NCBI GenBank assembly: GCA_003139975.1
Contig: PLHN01000350.1
Coordinates: 1,503-9,751 of the forward strand
Direction: 5' to 3'
Length of the DNA stretch: 8,249 bases
DNA from: Acidobacteriaceae bacterium
Lineage (GTDB): Bacteria; Acidobacteriota; Terriglobia; Terriglobales; Acidobacteriaceae
The notes beneath the pieces are model-generated. The model made no database searches. It was not told the origin of the DNA and saw only the letters and a list, made by a program, of their open reading frames with translations. The translations under genes were made by a program, and so were the position numbers. Within the stretch, counting starts at the first letter, position 1, and each line of letters starts with the position of its first letter. Below are positions 1 to 5,793 of this stretch, one piece after another.

Positions 1-441
1 CTGTACGATGTTGGCCGGAGGCCCGGGATCGAGGTCGAAAACGATCATCGTGGGCGTCGGGATGTCGGCCGCCAGTGACAGCGACGGATGCAATTCAATC
101 GAAGCCAGATTCGCAATCCACACCAGAGTTGGCAGATCGTTGGCCAGAAGAAAATGGATGGTCCGCCGGTTGCTCCCGCTCCAGACAGGCGTTGTTTTTA
201 CCCAGTCGGGTTTGTGCATGGGCGCATTTTTCTCAAAGAAATATTCGTGATCCACGCCCTCGGGATAGCGCTTCATCGTTAGCGGACGGCCCGCCAGGTG
301 CGGCATCAGGACGGGCGCGATGCGGACGTAGAAGTCCACTACTTGCCCTTTGGTAAAGCCTGCCGCTGGATAGAGAACCTTCTCAAGGTTGGTTAGCTTG
401 AGCTTGCGGCCTTCGACTTCGACGATGGTGGGAGCGGGCAT
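1..441 (-). CDS. ligD: LigD-type DNA polymerase/primase domain protein (NHEJ), N-terminal part, C-terminus outside window
   Basis: The reading frame is open from the ATG at 441 to the window edge, giving 147 residues and no stop. Polymerase domains of LigD are archaeo-eukaryotic-primase-type enzymes that fill and extend broken DNA ends in Ku-dependent end joining. The fragment begins the domain almost at residue 1 (KLTNLEKVLYP at 14-24, GRPLTMKRYPEG at 51-62). It contains a family histidine in ELHP (H118) and the metal-binding FDLDPG motif (D136, D138), which correspond to His111, Asp137 and Asp139 of the Mycobacterium LigD polymerase domain. The third catalytic Asp lies beyond the window. 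Because no ligase or phosphoesterase precedes it, the protein is either polymerase-only or polymerase-first; the sequence cannot decide which. No Shine-Dalgarno-like sequence precedes the ATG. A GTG at 468 is an in-frame alternative start but adds only unconserved-looking residues. The family call is firm; the ligD symbol assumes the usual naming of polymerase-only proteins. Confidence 0.93.
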   Translation of the reverse strand, partial: MPAPTIVEVEGRKLKLTNLEKVLYPAAGFTKGQVVDFYVRIAPVLMPHLAGRPLTMKRYPEGVDHEYFFEKNAPMHKPDWVKTTPVWSGSNRRTIHFLLANDLPTLVWIANLASIELHPSLSLAADIPTPTMIVFDLDPGPPANIVQ

Positions 442-456
442 GGGGTATGGAATGGA

Positions 457-462
457 AGTGTA
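457..462 (-). promoter_or_regulatory. Candidate -10 element for the LigD-type gene
   Basis: On the minus strand TACACT matches the -10 consensus TATAAT at four positions and lies 15 nt before the ATG at 441. Transcription would begin about 7 nt downstream, leaving a leader of only about 8-10 nt, which fits the absence of a ribosome binding site. I could not find a convincing -35 hexamer at 16-18 nt upstream, so the call is weak. Confidence 0.2.
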
Positions 463-503
463 TCGCACGGCGGCGGCTTGAGGCAGCTTGCGCGGCAATC
501 CGA

Positions 504-517
504 GTTGCGGGCGCAAC
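504..517. repeat. Perfect inverted repeat (6-bp arms)
   Basis: GTTGCG and CGCAAC flank a 2-nt centre; read as a hairpin it is more likely a 5-bp stem with a GGGC loop. It lies in the 112-bp gap between the two minus-strand genes, just downstream of a second hairpin at 522-541. Function is unknown; it may be part of a termination or mRNA-end structure. Confidence 0.4.
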
Positions 518-521
518 CTTT

Positions 522-541
522 CGCGGGCGAGGGCGCCCGCG
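522..541 (-). terminator. GC-only stem-loop after the secreted-protein gene
   Basis: CGCGGGCG and CGCCCGCG form a perfect 8-bp stem around a 4-nt loop, starting 12 nt past the stop codon of the minus-strand gene that ends at 554. No T-run follows on the minus strand (the next bases are AAAGG), so it is not a classical Rho-independent terminator. It may pause polymerase or protect the 3' end of the message. Confidence 0.4.
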
Positions 542-553
542 CCGCACTTGCAA

Positions 554-1675
554 TCAGCAAGTTCCAGCGGTCACGCAGGGGGCGATCACTCGCAAATACT
601 TTGTCACGTTCACGTCATTCGCGGTCAGCGAAAACAAATATGCAGAATATGGATTCGACAGCGGGGCGTCGGGTTGGATGCCATACGCCTGCGCTAGAGC
701 GACCCACGGGTCGGGCAGACCCAGCATGGTGTAGGTCAGTCCGCTTTCCGTTTGGAACTCCATCGAGTCGCCGGTGCCGGTGTCGGAGACGAACGCGCCA
801 TAGTGCGCGAGCGCCAGGAAGATCGTCTTCGCATAGGCGGGCGCGTCGAGAGCGTTGATTTCGTCGTCCGACAGGTTGAGTTGCACCCGCATGCCATAGT
901 AAGGAGGGGCAGCCGCCGATTTGGGACATGCCTCGTCGGTGTTCACGGCCGCCGGATAGACTCCTATGCCCTTGGCGCACGGGACGGCCATCTGCAGCGC
1001 ATGCGGAATGATCCCTGCGTTGATATCGGCCGAGCGCACAATCCCGACTGTGAGCGCGAATTGCGAGGCTGTCGCGCCGAAAATATTGATGCCCTGGCTG
1101 GTGATCGGTCCAAGGCCCCCCCAGCCAATCGTCAGCCTGCCGCCTTTTCCGTTTGGCTGGGCTGTCCCCCACATGTCATATTCCGTGCCCGTAGTCGCGT
1201 CGATGACCGCCAGGTGGTGATCTGTGCTCCAGGGAAACTTGCCGTGTCCGCTATTTTCGGGCCGGGCGTAGGCTGGAATGTGGATGCTCATTTTTTCCAG
1301 AGGGCAATCTCCCCAGTTCGGCGGCGGACCGTTGAAGTGACAGGAAACTGTGTAAGCCGGGTCAGAGGGGATGCTGTAATAGAACGGAATGGTGTAGTCG
1401 ATGCGCGTGGGGGAGGCCGCCGTGCGCAGCGCGCCCAGTTCATGGTGCGTCATGCCGGTGAGAGTGGCAATGATCTTGGCGGATTTCGGATCGAGCTTGG
1501 GGTTCGCCGGGATTGGGATATTAAACGGGCTATCGGCTGCAAACGGCTGATAGTCGCCGCCCGGCAGCGGAGGCCGTGACGTGGTGCTGGAAACATCCTG
1601 GCCGTTCGCCAGAAAGCTGGCGGCAAAGGCCACCATCCTCAGGAAAATCCACGCTCGTATCGTCCCCAGCTTCAT
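554..1675 (-). CDS. Exported six-cysteine protein of unknown function
   Basis: This is a 373-residue protein with a signal peptide: basic MKLGTIR, a hydrophobic core at about 8-23, and likely cleavage near ANG-QD (residues 24-27). The start at 1675 is chosen because GGGAGGGG sits at the right distance before it; an in-frame ATG at 1693 has no well-placed site. The mature part is rich in Pro, Gly and aromatic residues. It holds DHHLAVID (152-159) followed by EYDMWGT (165-171), IPHAL (223-227), YYGMRVQL (259-266) and ALAHYGAFVSDTG (288-300). It has exactly six cysteines (112, 124, 233, 250, 367, 373), which suggests three disulfides. From memory, the same order of motifs (RH/HH-x-V-x-D, HAL, PP-x-GMRVRL, AL-x-YG-x-x-x-xD-x-G) occurs in secreted hypothetical proteins of actinobacteria and acidobacteria, but I know of no assigned activity. 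It is transcribed divergently from the M16 operon and lies upstream of the LigD gene. Export is well supported; the job is unknown. Confidence 0.85.
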   Translation of the reverse strand: MKLGTIRAWIFLRMVAFAASFLANGQDVSSTTSRPPLPGGDYQPFAADSPFNIPIPANPKLDPKSAKIIATLTGMTHHELGALRTAASPTRIDYTIPFYYSIPSDPAYTVSCHFNGPPPNWGDCPLEKMSIHIPAYARPENSGHGKFPWSTDHHLAVIDATTGTEYDMWGTAQPNGKGGRLTIGWGGLGPITSQGINIFGATASQFALTVGIVRSADINAGIIPHALQMAVPCAKGIGVYPAAVNTDEACPKSAAAPPYYGMRVQLNLSDDEINALDAPAYAKTIFLALAHYGAFVSDTGTGDSMEFQTESGLTYTMLGLPDPWVALAQAYGIQPDAPLSNPYSAYLFSLTANDVNVTKYLRVIAPCVTAGTC

Positions 1676-1677
1676 TA

Positions 1678-1685
1678 CCCCTCCC
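1678..1685 (-). promoter_or_regulatory. Ribosome binding site deciding the start of the six-cysteine protein
   Basis: On the minus strand GGGAGGGG ends two nt before the ATG at 1675, with its GGAGG core four nt away. This favours 1675 over the ATG at 1693, for which this sequence would be inside the coding region. Confidence 0.65.
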
Positions 1686-1775
1686 ACAGCCATCTCTTCG
1701 AGGTTTGAGGCGAACCCCACGATAACCGGACCGGTTGGGCTACGTCGAATGAGTATGGCACGGAAGACGGCAGGT

Positions 1776-1805
1776 TTGACAACTCTACTTGTGCTTACGT
1801 ACCTT
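1776..1805 (+). promoter_or_regulatory. Candidate housekeeping promoter of the M16 operon
   Basis: A perfect -35 TTGACA at 1776-1781 is followed after 18 nt by TACCTT at 1800-1805, a three-of-six match to TATAAT. The expected start of transcription near 1812 would leave a leader of about 30 nt before the ATG at 1841. The -35 lies in GTTTGACAAC, which also reads TTGTCA on the opposite strand, so a divergent promoter for the secreted-protein gene could share the site. The -35 is clear; the -10 is weak. Confidence 0.4.
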
Positions 1806-1840
1806 CGATTTTTGGGTTCGTTTGCATCTTTGGAGATGAC

Positions 1841-3379
1841 ATGAAAGTTCGTAGTCTTCGTGTTTTGGTTTTGGTTCTTTGCCTGTCCGCGATTGCCCTC
1901 AGCCAGGATCTGGCTTCGTTTGAGAAGCGAACTGTCGTCAAGAAACTGGCCAACGGCCTGACCGTCATCATCTGCGAGCGCCCGGAAGCGCCGGTGTTTT
2001 CGTTCTTCACGCATGTCGATGCCGGATCGGTGCAGGATCCGCTGGGCAAGACCGGTTTGGCGCACATGTTCGAGCACATGGCGTTCAAGGGAACGGACAC
2101 GATTGGCACGCGCGACTACGCCGATGAGAAAGTAGCGCTGGCCAAGGTGGAAACCGTTTATGGGGAATACATCCACGAGCGCGACAAGCGGGTGGACCGC
2201 GACGATAAGAAGGTGAAGGAACTGGAACAGGAGTGGCGCGATGCGATGGCCGCGGCCGACAAGTTCTCGGCGCCGTACAACAATGAGTTCGGCAAGATCG
2301 TGGAGACCGAGGGCGGCGAAGGCATGAACGCCTTTACCAGCTGGGACGAGACCGCTTATCACTATTCGTTTCCGGTCAACCGGCTGGAACTGTGGGCCTA
2401 TCTTGAATCGGAGCGCTTTCTGCAGCCGGTAATGCGCCAGTTCTACAAAGAGCGCAACGTGGTAATTGAAGAGCGCCGCATGCGGGTCGACAGCGAGCCT
2501 TTCGGGCGGCTGCTGGAACAGTTTACCGAAGAGGCGTTTGCGGCGCAGTCCTACCACCGGCCGACGATTGGTTGGGTCTCAGACCTGAATTCGTTCTCCG
2601 CTACCGACGCAAAGAATTTCTTCGACAAATATTACGTGCCGTCGAACATAGTGGTCACGGTCGTGGGCGACGTTAAGGCTGCCGAGGCAATGCCGATCAT
2701 CGAAAAGTATTTCTCGCGCATTCCGGCGCGGCCTAAACCGGATGAGGCCGACACGACCGAGCCGCCGCAGAATTCCGAGCGGCGCGTGGTGCTGCATGAG
2801 CAATCGCAGCCGGTATATCTGGAAGGCTATCACCGGCCCGACTACCGCAGCCCGGACGATCAGGTCTATGACGCGCTCACCGATTTGCTGTCGAGCGGCC
2901 GCACATCGCGCCTCTACCGAGCGCTGGTCCGCGACAAACAGATTGCCTCGGACGCCGTGGGATTTTCGGGGTATCCGGGAAATAAATATCCGCATCTGTT
3001 CGCGTTTTACGCCTTCCCAATTCCGGGCCACACGACGCAGGAAGTGGGCGATGCGATTCACGCCGAGATCGAGCGGCTGAAAAAAGAAGATATTTCCGAC
3101 GAGGAGCTGAAGATGATCAAGACGCGCGCGAAGGCGAACTTGATCCGTTCGCTGGGATCGAATGAGGGTCTGGCCTTCGCGCTCGGGTTCTACGAAGCGC
3201 GCTATGACGATTGGCGCGAGCTGTTCCGTTCGGTCGACCGCATCGAGAAAGTCACGAAAGCCGATATTCGGCGCGTTGCCAACCAGACGTTCGTGCCCGG
3301 GAATCTCACGGTCGGCGTCATTGAGTTTGCGCCACCCCCGCCTGGAACTGCGGCGGCTCCGCAAGGAGGTGGACAATGA
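1841..3379 (+). CDS. M16 family zinc metallopeptidase, catalytic subunit, exported
   Basis: This 512-residue protein has a signal peptide (MKVRSLR, then a hydrophobic stretch to about 20, likely cleavage at ALS-QD). GGAG at 1832-1835 lies 5 nt before the ATG. Two M16 halves follow. The N-terminal half (about 30-290) has the inverted zinc motif HMFEH (H75, E78, H79), and the distal zinc ligand is E211 in ERNVVIEE, aligned with pitrilysin Glu169, with E204 as the neighbouring conserved Glu. The C-terminal half (about 310-495) has GRTSRLYR but Ser (S370) where partner subunits have the conserved Tyr. M16B enzymes cleave short or unfolded peptides inside a closed two-part chamber. The spacing between HxxEH and the distal Glu is about 132 residues instead of the usual 75 or so, owing to a charged insertion at about 95-148. 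The C-terminus ends in a Pro/Gly/Ala tail. Its stop overlaps the next gene's start, so the two products are probably made together and pair as a heterodimer, like Sphingomonas Sph2681/Sph2682. The family and active site are clear; substrate is unknown. Confidence 0.95.
   Translation: MKVRSLRVLVLVLCLSAIALSQDLASFEKRTVVKKLANGLTVIICERPEAPVFSFFTHVDAGSVQDPLGKTGLAHMFEHMAFKGTDTIGTRDYADEKVALAKVETVYGEYIHERDKRVDRDDKKVKELEQEWRDAMAAADKFSAPYNNEFGKIVETEGGEGMNAFTSWDETAYHYSFPVNRLELWAYLESERFLQPVMRQFYKERNVVIEERRMRVDSEPFGRLLEQFTEEAFAAQSYHRPTIGWVSDLNSFSATDAKNFFDKYYVPSNIVVTVVGDVKAAEAMPIIEKYFSRIPARPKPDEADTTEPPQNSERRVVLHEQSQPVYLEGYHRPDYRSPDDQVYDALTDLLSSGRTSRLYRALVRDKQIASDAVGFSGYPGNKYPHLFAFYAFPIPGHTTQEVGDAIHAEIERLKKEDISDEELKMIKTRAKANLIRSLGSNEGLAFALGFYEARYDDWRELFRSVDRIEKVTKADIRRVANQTFVPGNLTVGVIEFAPPPPGTAAAPQGGGQ
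3363..3370 (+). promoter_or_regulatory. Strong ribosome binding site inside the upstream M16 gene
   Basis: AAGGAGGT is a near-perfect anti-16S match, 5-6 nt before the ATG at 3376. It is formed by the codons for the Gly-rich end of the upstream protein, so the first gene's 3' end is constrained to serve as the second gene's initiation site. This fixes the second start and indicates efficient, possibly coupled, translation. Confidence 0.85.
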
Positions 3380-4848
3380 AACGCGCTTGTTCTCTCCTGC
3401 TGATGACGCTCCTTGCAGCGACTTTCTTCACGGGCACGACACAAACCTGGGCGCAGACAAGCTGGAAGCAGATACCCATTCCCAAGTTGCCGCCGTTCAA
3501 GCCCGCGGAGCCGAAACGCATCGAACTGCCCAACGGCATGGTGATCTTTCTGCAGGAAGACCACGAACTGCCGCTGATTGATGGCACAGCGCGTATTCGA
3601 GGCGGCGAGCGCAGCGTTCCCGCAGAGAAGGCCGGGCTCATCGACATCTACGGTGAAGTCTGGCGCACCGGAGGAACAAAGACGCAGACTGGCGATCAGC
3701 TCGACGACTTTCTTGAGCAGCGCGCCGCTAAAGTCGAAACCGGAGGAACGGGCGATTCGACCACTATTGGCTGGTCCTGCCTGAAGGAAGACTTCGATGA
3801 TGTTTTCCGCGTGTTCAACGATTTGCTGATGAACCCGGAGTTCCGAGCCGAGAAGATCGAAATCGCACAGAAGGGCGCTTACGACGGGATATCGCGCCGC
3901 AACGACGATGCGGGGCAAATTGCGGGGCGCGAAGCGGCAAAGCTAGTCTATGGCGCGAATAGTCCTCTGGCGCGCGTTCCTGAGTATGCGACGGTCGCGG
4001 CCGTTACGCGCAAGGACCTGGTGGAATGGCACGAACGAACCGTTCATCCAAACAACATCATTGTGGGAGTGGTTGGCGATTTCGACTCGGCGAAGATGGA
4101 AGCCCGTCTGCGCGAGGCGTTCGGCTCGTGGCAGAAGGGTCCAGCCTCGGAAAATACCGAAATCAAACCCGAGACCGCCAAACCCGCGTACTACCTCGTT
4201 GAGAAGAGAGACGTGAACCAGAGCAACATTCAAATGCTCGCGCTGGGCACGACGCGCAGGAATCCCGACTACTATGCGATTTCGGTGTTCAATGAAGCGT
4301 TCGGTGGCGGCTTTTCTTCGCGCCTGGTCAACGATATTCGAACCACAAAAGGCTTGGCGTATGCGGTCGGAGGAGGGATCGGAACATCGTTTGACCACGA
4401 TGGCATGTTGCGGCTGATGGTGCGCACCAAGAGCGCGACCACGTTCGAATCGATTCAGGCGCTCGATGAAGAGATCGGGAATCTTGCACAAAACCCGATC
4501 AATGGCGAAGAGATCAGCCGCGCAAAAGACAGCATTCTGAATGCTTTCGTCTTTCGCTTCGACTCTCCGGAAAAAGTCTTGCAGGAGAAAATGACATATG
4601 AGTTTTACGGCTATCCGCTCGATTTTCTCGAAAAATATCAGGAAGGGATCGAGCATGTGACCAAGGCGGATGTCGCCAAAGTCGCCGCAAAATACCTGCA
4701 TCGCGACCAGATGGCTGTGCTCGTGGTGGGCAACCCGGCCGAGTTCGACAAGGCTGCGGCATCGCTCGGGCCGGCGAATAAAATTGACGTCACGATTCCG
4801 GCTGCGCCCAAGGGACTGCTGCCGGAGCAGCCGGGAGCCGGACAGTAG
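3376..4848 (+). CDS. M16 family peptidase-like protein, non-catalytic partner subunit, exported
   Basis: This 490-residue protein has a signal peptide (MKRACSLLLMTLLAATFF, likely cleavage TWA-QT near residues 25-28). It shows the two-domain M16 fold: LPNGMVIFLQEDHELPLI at 51-68, RTVHPNNIIVGVVGDF at 221-236, and a C-terminal half from about 270. At the position of HxxEH it reads DIYGE (D90 to E94, in AGLIDIYGEVWRTGG), so both zinc histidines are gone and it cannot bind zinc in the family way. It keeps the Arg/Tyr pair in SSRLVNDIRTTKGLAYAV (R316, Y329), which in M16B heterodimers lies in the inactive subunit and holds the substrate backbone in the partner's active site. The ATG overlaps the TGA of the upstream gene. 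Together the pair has one zinc site and one Arg/Tyr site, which is what a working heterodimer needs. Periplasmic location is inferred from the signal peptide. Some annotation pipelines would call it an insulinase family protein. Confidence 0.94.
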   Translation: MKRACSLLLMTLLAATFFTGTTQTWAQTSWKQIPIPKLPPFKPAEPKRIELPNGMVIFLQEDHELPLIDGTARIRGGERSVPAEKAGLIDIYGEVWRTGGTKTQTGDQLDDFLEQRAAKVETGGTGDSTTIGWSCLKEDFDDVFRVFNDLLMNPEFRAEKIEIAQKGAYDGISRRNDDAGQIAGREAAKLVYGANSPLARVPEYATVAAVTRKDLVEWHERTVHPNNIIVGVVGDFDSAKMEARLREAFGSWQKGPASENTEIKPETAKPAYYLVEKRDVNQSNIQMLALGTTRRNPDYYAISVFNEAFGGGFSSRLVNDIRTTKGLAYAVGGGIGTSFDHDGMLRLMVRTKSATTFESIQALDEEIGNLAQNPINGEEISRAKDSILNAFVFRFDSPEKVLQEKMTYEFYGYPLDFLEKYQEGIEHVTKADVAKVAAKYLHRDQMAVLVVGNPAEFDKAAASLGPANKIDVTIPAAPKGLLPEQPGAGQ

Positions 4849-4994
4849 CCTCGGCGCAGTGTGGCCTCAAACACCACGGCCCGAAATGCAGGCCGATGAT
4901 TTCCTGGGTTTCTCGTCACTGACAGGTCTGTGGTTAGGGTGATTGAATCTGTGTAGAGTTGGTGAGGCACTTTCCGTGTGGAGAGGAGAGACTT
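4849..4994 (+). other. Intergenic gap between the M16 operon and the small helical gene
   Basis: No convincing terminator follows the second M16 gene. The only inverted repeat I see is CGGCC/GGCCG at 4877-4895 (5-bp arms, 9-nt loop, no T-run). TAGAGT at 4954-4959 resembles a -10 element, with TGGTTA 17 nt upstream as a poor -35, so the small gene may have its own weak promoter or be read through from the M16 genes. Confidence 0.3.
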
Positions 4995-5282
4995 ATGCAA
5001 TTCCACCTGGAAACAGACGAACTGAAACTGCTGGCGAACGTTCTGCTGGAACTGGACCCCGTTAAGTACAACGCAATTCTGATCAAGGTCATGGCTCACG
5101 ACCTGCGGCTCGACGCCGGCGAACTCGAAGATTCGGCGGCGGCGCTGGAAATCAAGAAGAACAGCCTTAAGGACGAAATCTCCCGGGAGCCGAATGCCGC
5201 GCGGAAAGCGGAATTCGAGCGGAAACTGGCGCTGCTGGTGCGGACACTGGAGAGAGTGAACGAGGCCTGCGTGATGTTCTGA
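4995..5282 (+). CDS. Small helical protein of unknown function (95 aa)
   Basis: The ATG at 4995 is chosen because AGGAG at 4984-4988 stands 6 nt before it; an in-frame TTG at 4959 would add 12 unlikely-looking residues. The product is cytoplasmic in character: no signal peptide, no membrane segment, strongly charged and almost all predicted helix. Residues 5-35 (TDELKLLANVLLELDPVKYN onward) form a leucine-rich amphipathic stretch. Residues 42-92 form a long charged helix with coiled-coil-like spacing of Leu, Ala and Ile, ending in NEACVMF. The only cysteine is C92. I do not recognise a named family, though the style and the NEACVM ending recall small hypothetical proteins I associate with acidobacteria. 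Its good ribosome site, consistent codon use and a hairpin at its stop all support a real gene. Dimerisation through the helices is an inference. Confidence 0.75.
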   Translation: MQFHLETDELKLLANVLLELDPVKYNAILIKVMAHDLRLDAGELEDSAAALEIKKNSLKDEISREPNAARKAEFERKLALLVRTLERVNEACVMF

Positions 5283-5305
5283 AGGCTGCCAATGGGGCAG
5301 CTTTC
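5281..5305 (+). terminator. Stem-loop overlapping the stop codon of the small gene
   Basis: GAAGGCTGCC (5281-5290) pairs with GGCAGCTTTC (5296-5305), a 10-bp stem with one G-T wobble and a 5-nt loop. The last two bases of the TGA at 5280-5282 are in the stem. Only a short TTT, within the stem, stands in for a T-tract, so termination may be incomplete. Confidence 0.55.
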
Positions 5306-5345
5306 GCCGTGTTTGTGCGGCAGGTGCAAACGACGCGGGATTTGT

Positions 5346-5371
5346 CGAAGCCCCCTCCGTGGGCGGCTTCG
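5346..5371. repeat. Stem-loop with 7-bp outer stem
   Basis: CGAAGCC (5346-5352) pairs with GGCTTCG (5365-5371). Inside, CCC (5353-5355) can pair with GGG (5361-5363), leaving one bulged C and a TCCGT loop. No T-run follows on either strand. It may add to the terminator just upstream or be an RNA structural element. Confidence 0.5.
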
Positions 5372-5393
5372 CGTTGTCGCAGAGATTGCAGAC

Positions 5394-5421
5394 TGCGCCT
5401 TGGGCGCACCTGGTGTGCGCC
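5394..5421. repeat. Two overlapping, mutually exclusive hairpins
   Basis: TGCGCC (5394-5399) pairs perfectly with GGCGCA (5403-5408) around a TTG loop. The same middle segment, as GGCGCAC (5403-5409), also pairs perfectly with GTGCGCC (5415-5421) around CTGGT. One arm is therefore shared by two alternative stems, the geometry used by attenuators and riboswitch expression platforms. It is more than 370 nt upstream of the sedolisin start and no T-run follows, so a regulatory role is only a possibility. Confidence 0.45.
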
Positions 5422-5763
5422 ATATTTGCCGATCCGCCAACTCCAGTACGCAGATTGTCGAGCCATCCCCACACCGCGCGCCAACCGGCGCCCAGTCAGA
5501 CCTCTTCAATAGGACTAACCCTTCACGGAAGAAAAGCGGTTCAGATGAAAACTCTTTCACTCTATTGCGGACACGGGAATCGGTGTAGACTACTGCGAAG
5601 TCTGTAGGCGCCTTGAAGACGTTTCGGGTCGAACACAGATTTGAAATGGGGTTGCAGGTGCAGGATTCTGGCGCCGCATTGCCAGAGCAGAAAGCTCCAG
5701 CCGGATTTTCCCACACGTTGTCGCTGATCCAGAGTTGTCGTTAGCGATGTCAATATCCACGTT

Positions 5764-5774
5764 GTTCAATGAAC
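5764..5774. promoter_or_regulatory. Short palindrome upstream of the sedolisin gene
   Basis: GTTCA-A-TGAAC is a perfect inverted repeat with a 1-nt centre, 24 nt before the sedolisin ATG and flanked on both sides by CGTTG (5760-5764 and 5774-5778). It could be a small operator half-site pair or chance; arms this short are weak evidence. Confidence 0.2.
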
Positions 5775-5787
5775 GTTGCCAAGCAAG

Positions 5788-5793
5788 AAGGAG
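5788..5793 (+). promoter_or_regulatory. Ribosome binding site deciding the sedolisin start
   Basis: AAGGAG ends 4 nt before the ATG at 5798. The longer in-frame start at 5735 (TTG) would place 21 charged residues before the signal peptide and has no such site, so 5798 is preferred. Confidence 0.75.

Noticed and set aside
752..1579. Plus-strand open frame of 275 residues opposite the six-cysteine gene
   Set aside because: Its product is Arg-rich and patternless, with no ribosome site; it is the antisense shadow of a gene with a signal peptide and clear motifs.
1676..2557. Upstream extension of the minus-strand frame of the six-cysteine protein to a 667-residue protein
   Set aside because: The added part lies antisense to the M16 catalytic subunit, has no domain character, and the signal peptide and ribosome site place the start at 1675.
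2579..3376. Minus-strand open frame of 265 residues opposite the M16 catalytic gene
   Set aside because: Antisense to an unmistakable M16 domain, Arg-rich and without family motifs.
3943..4701. Minus-strand open frame of 252 residues opposite the second M16 gene
   Set aside because: Antisense shadow of a conserved M16 domain; no ribosome site or recognisable protein features.
5669..5682. Sigma-54-like promoter (TGG...TTGC) upstream of the sedolisin gene
   Set aside because: The distance between the GG and GC elements is one base shorter than the fixed spacing that sigma-54 needs.
5096..5716. Minus-strand open frame of 206 residues across the small gene and the gene-free stretch
   Set aside because: The product has irregular composition with many Ser, Cys and Arg and no motif, and it overlaps the better supported 95-residue gene.
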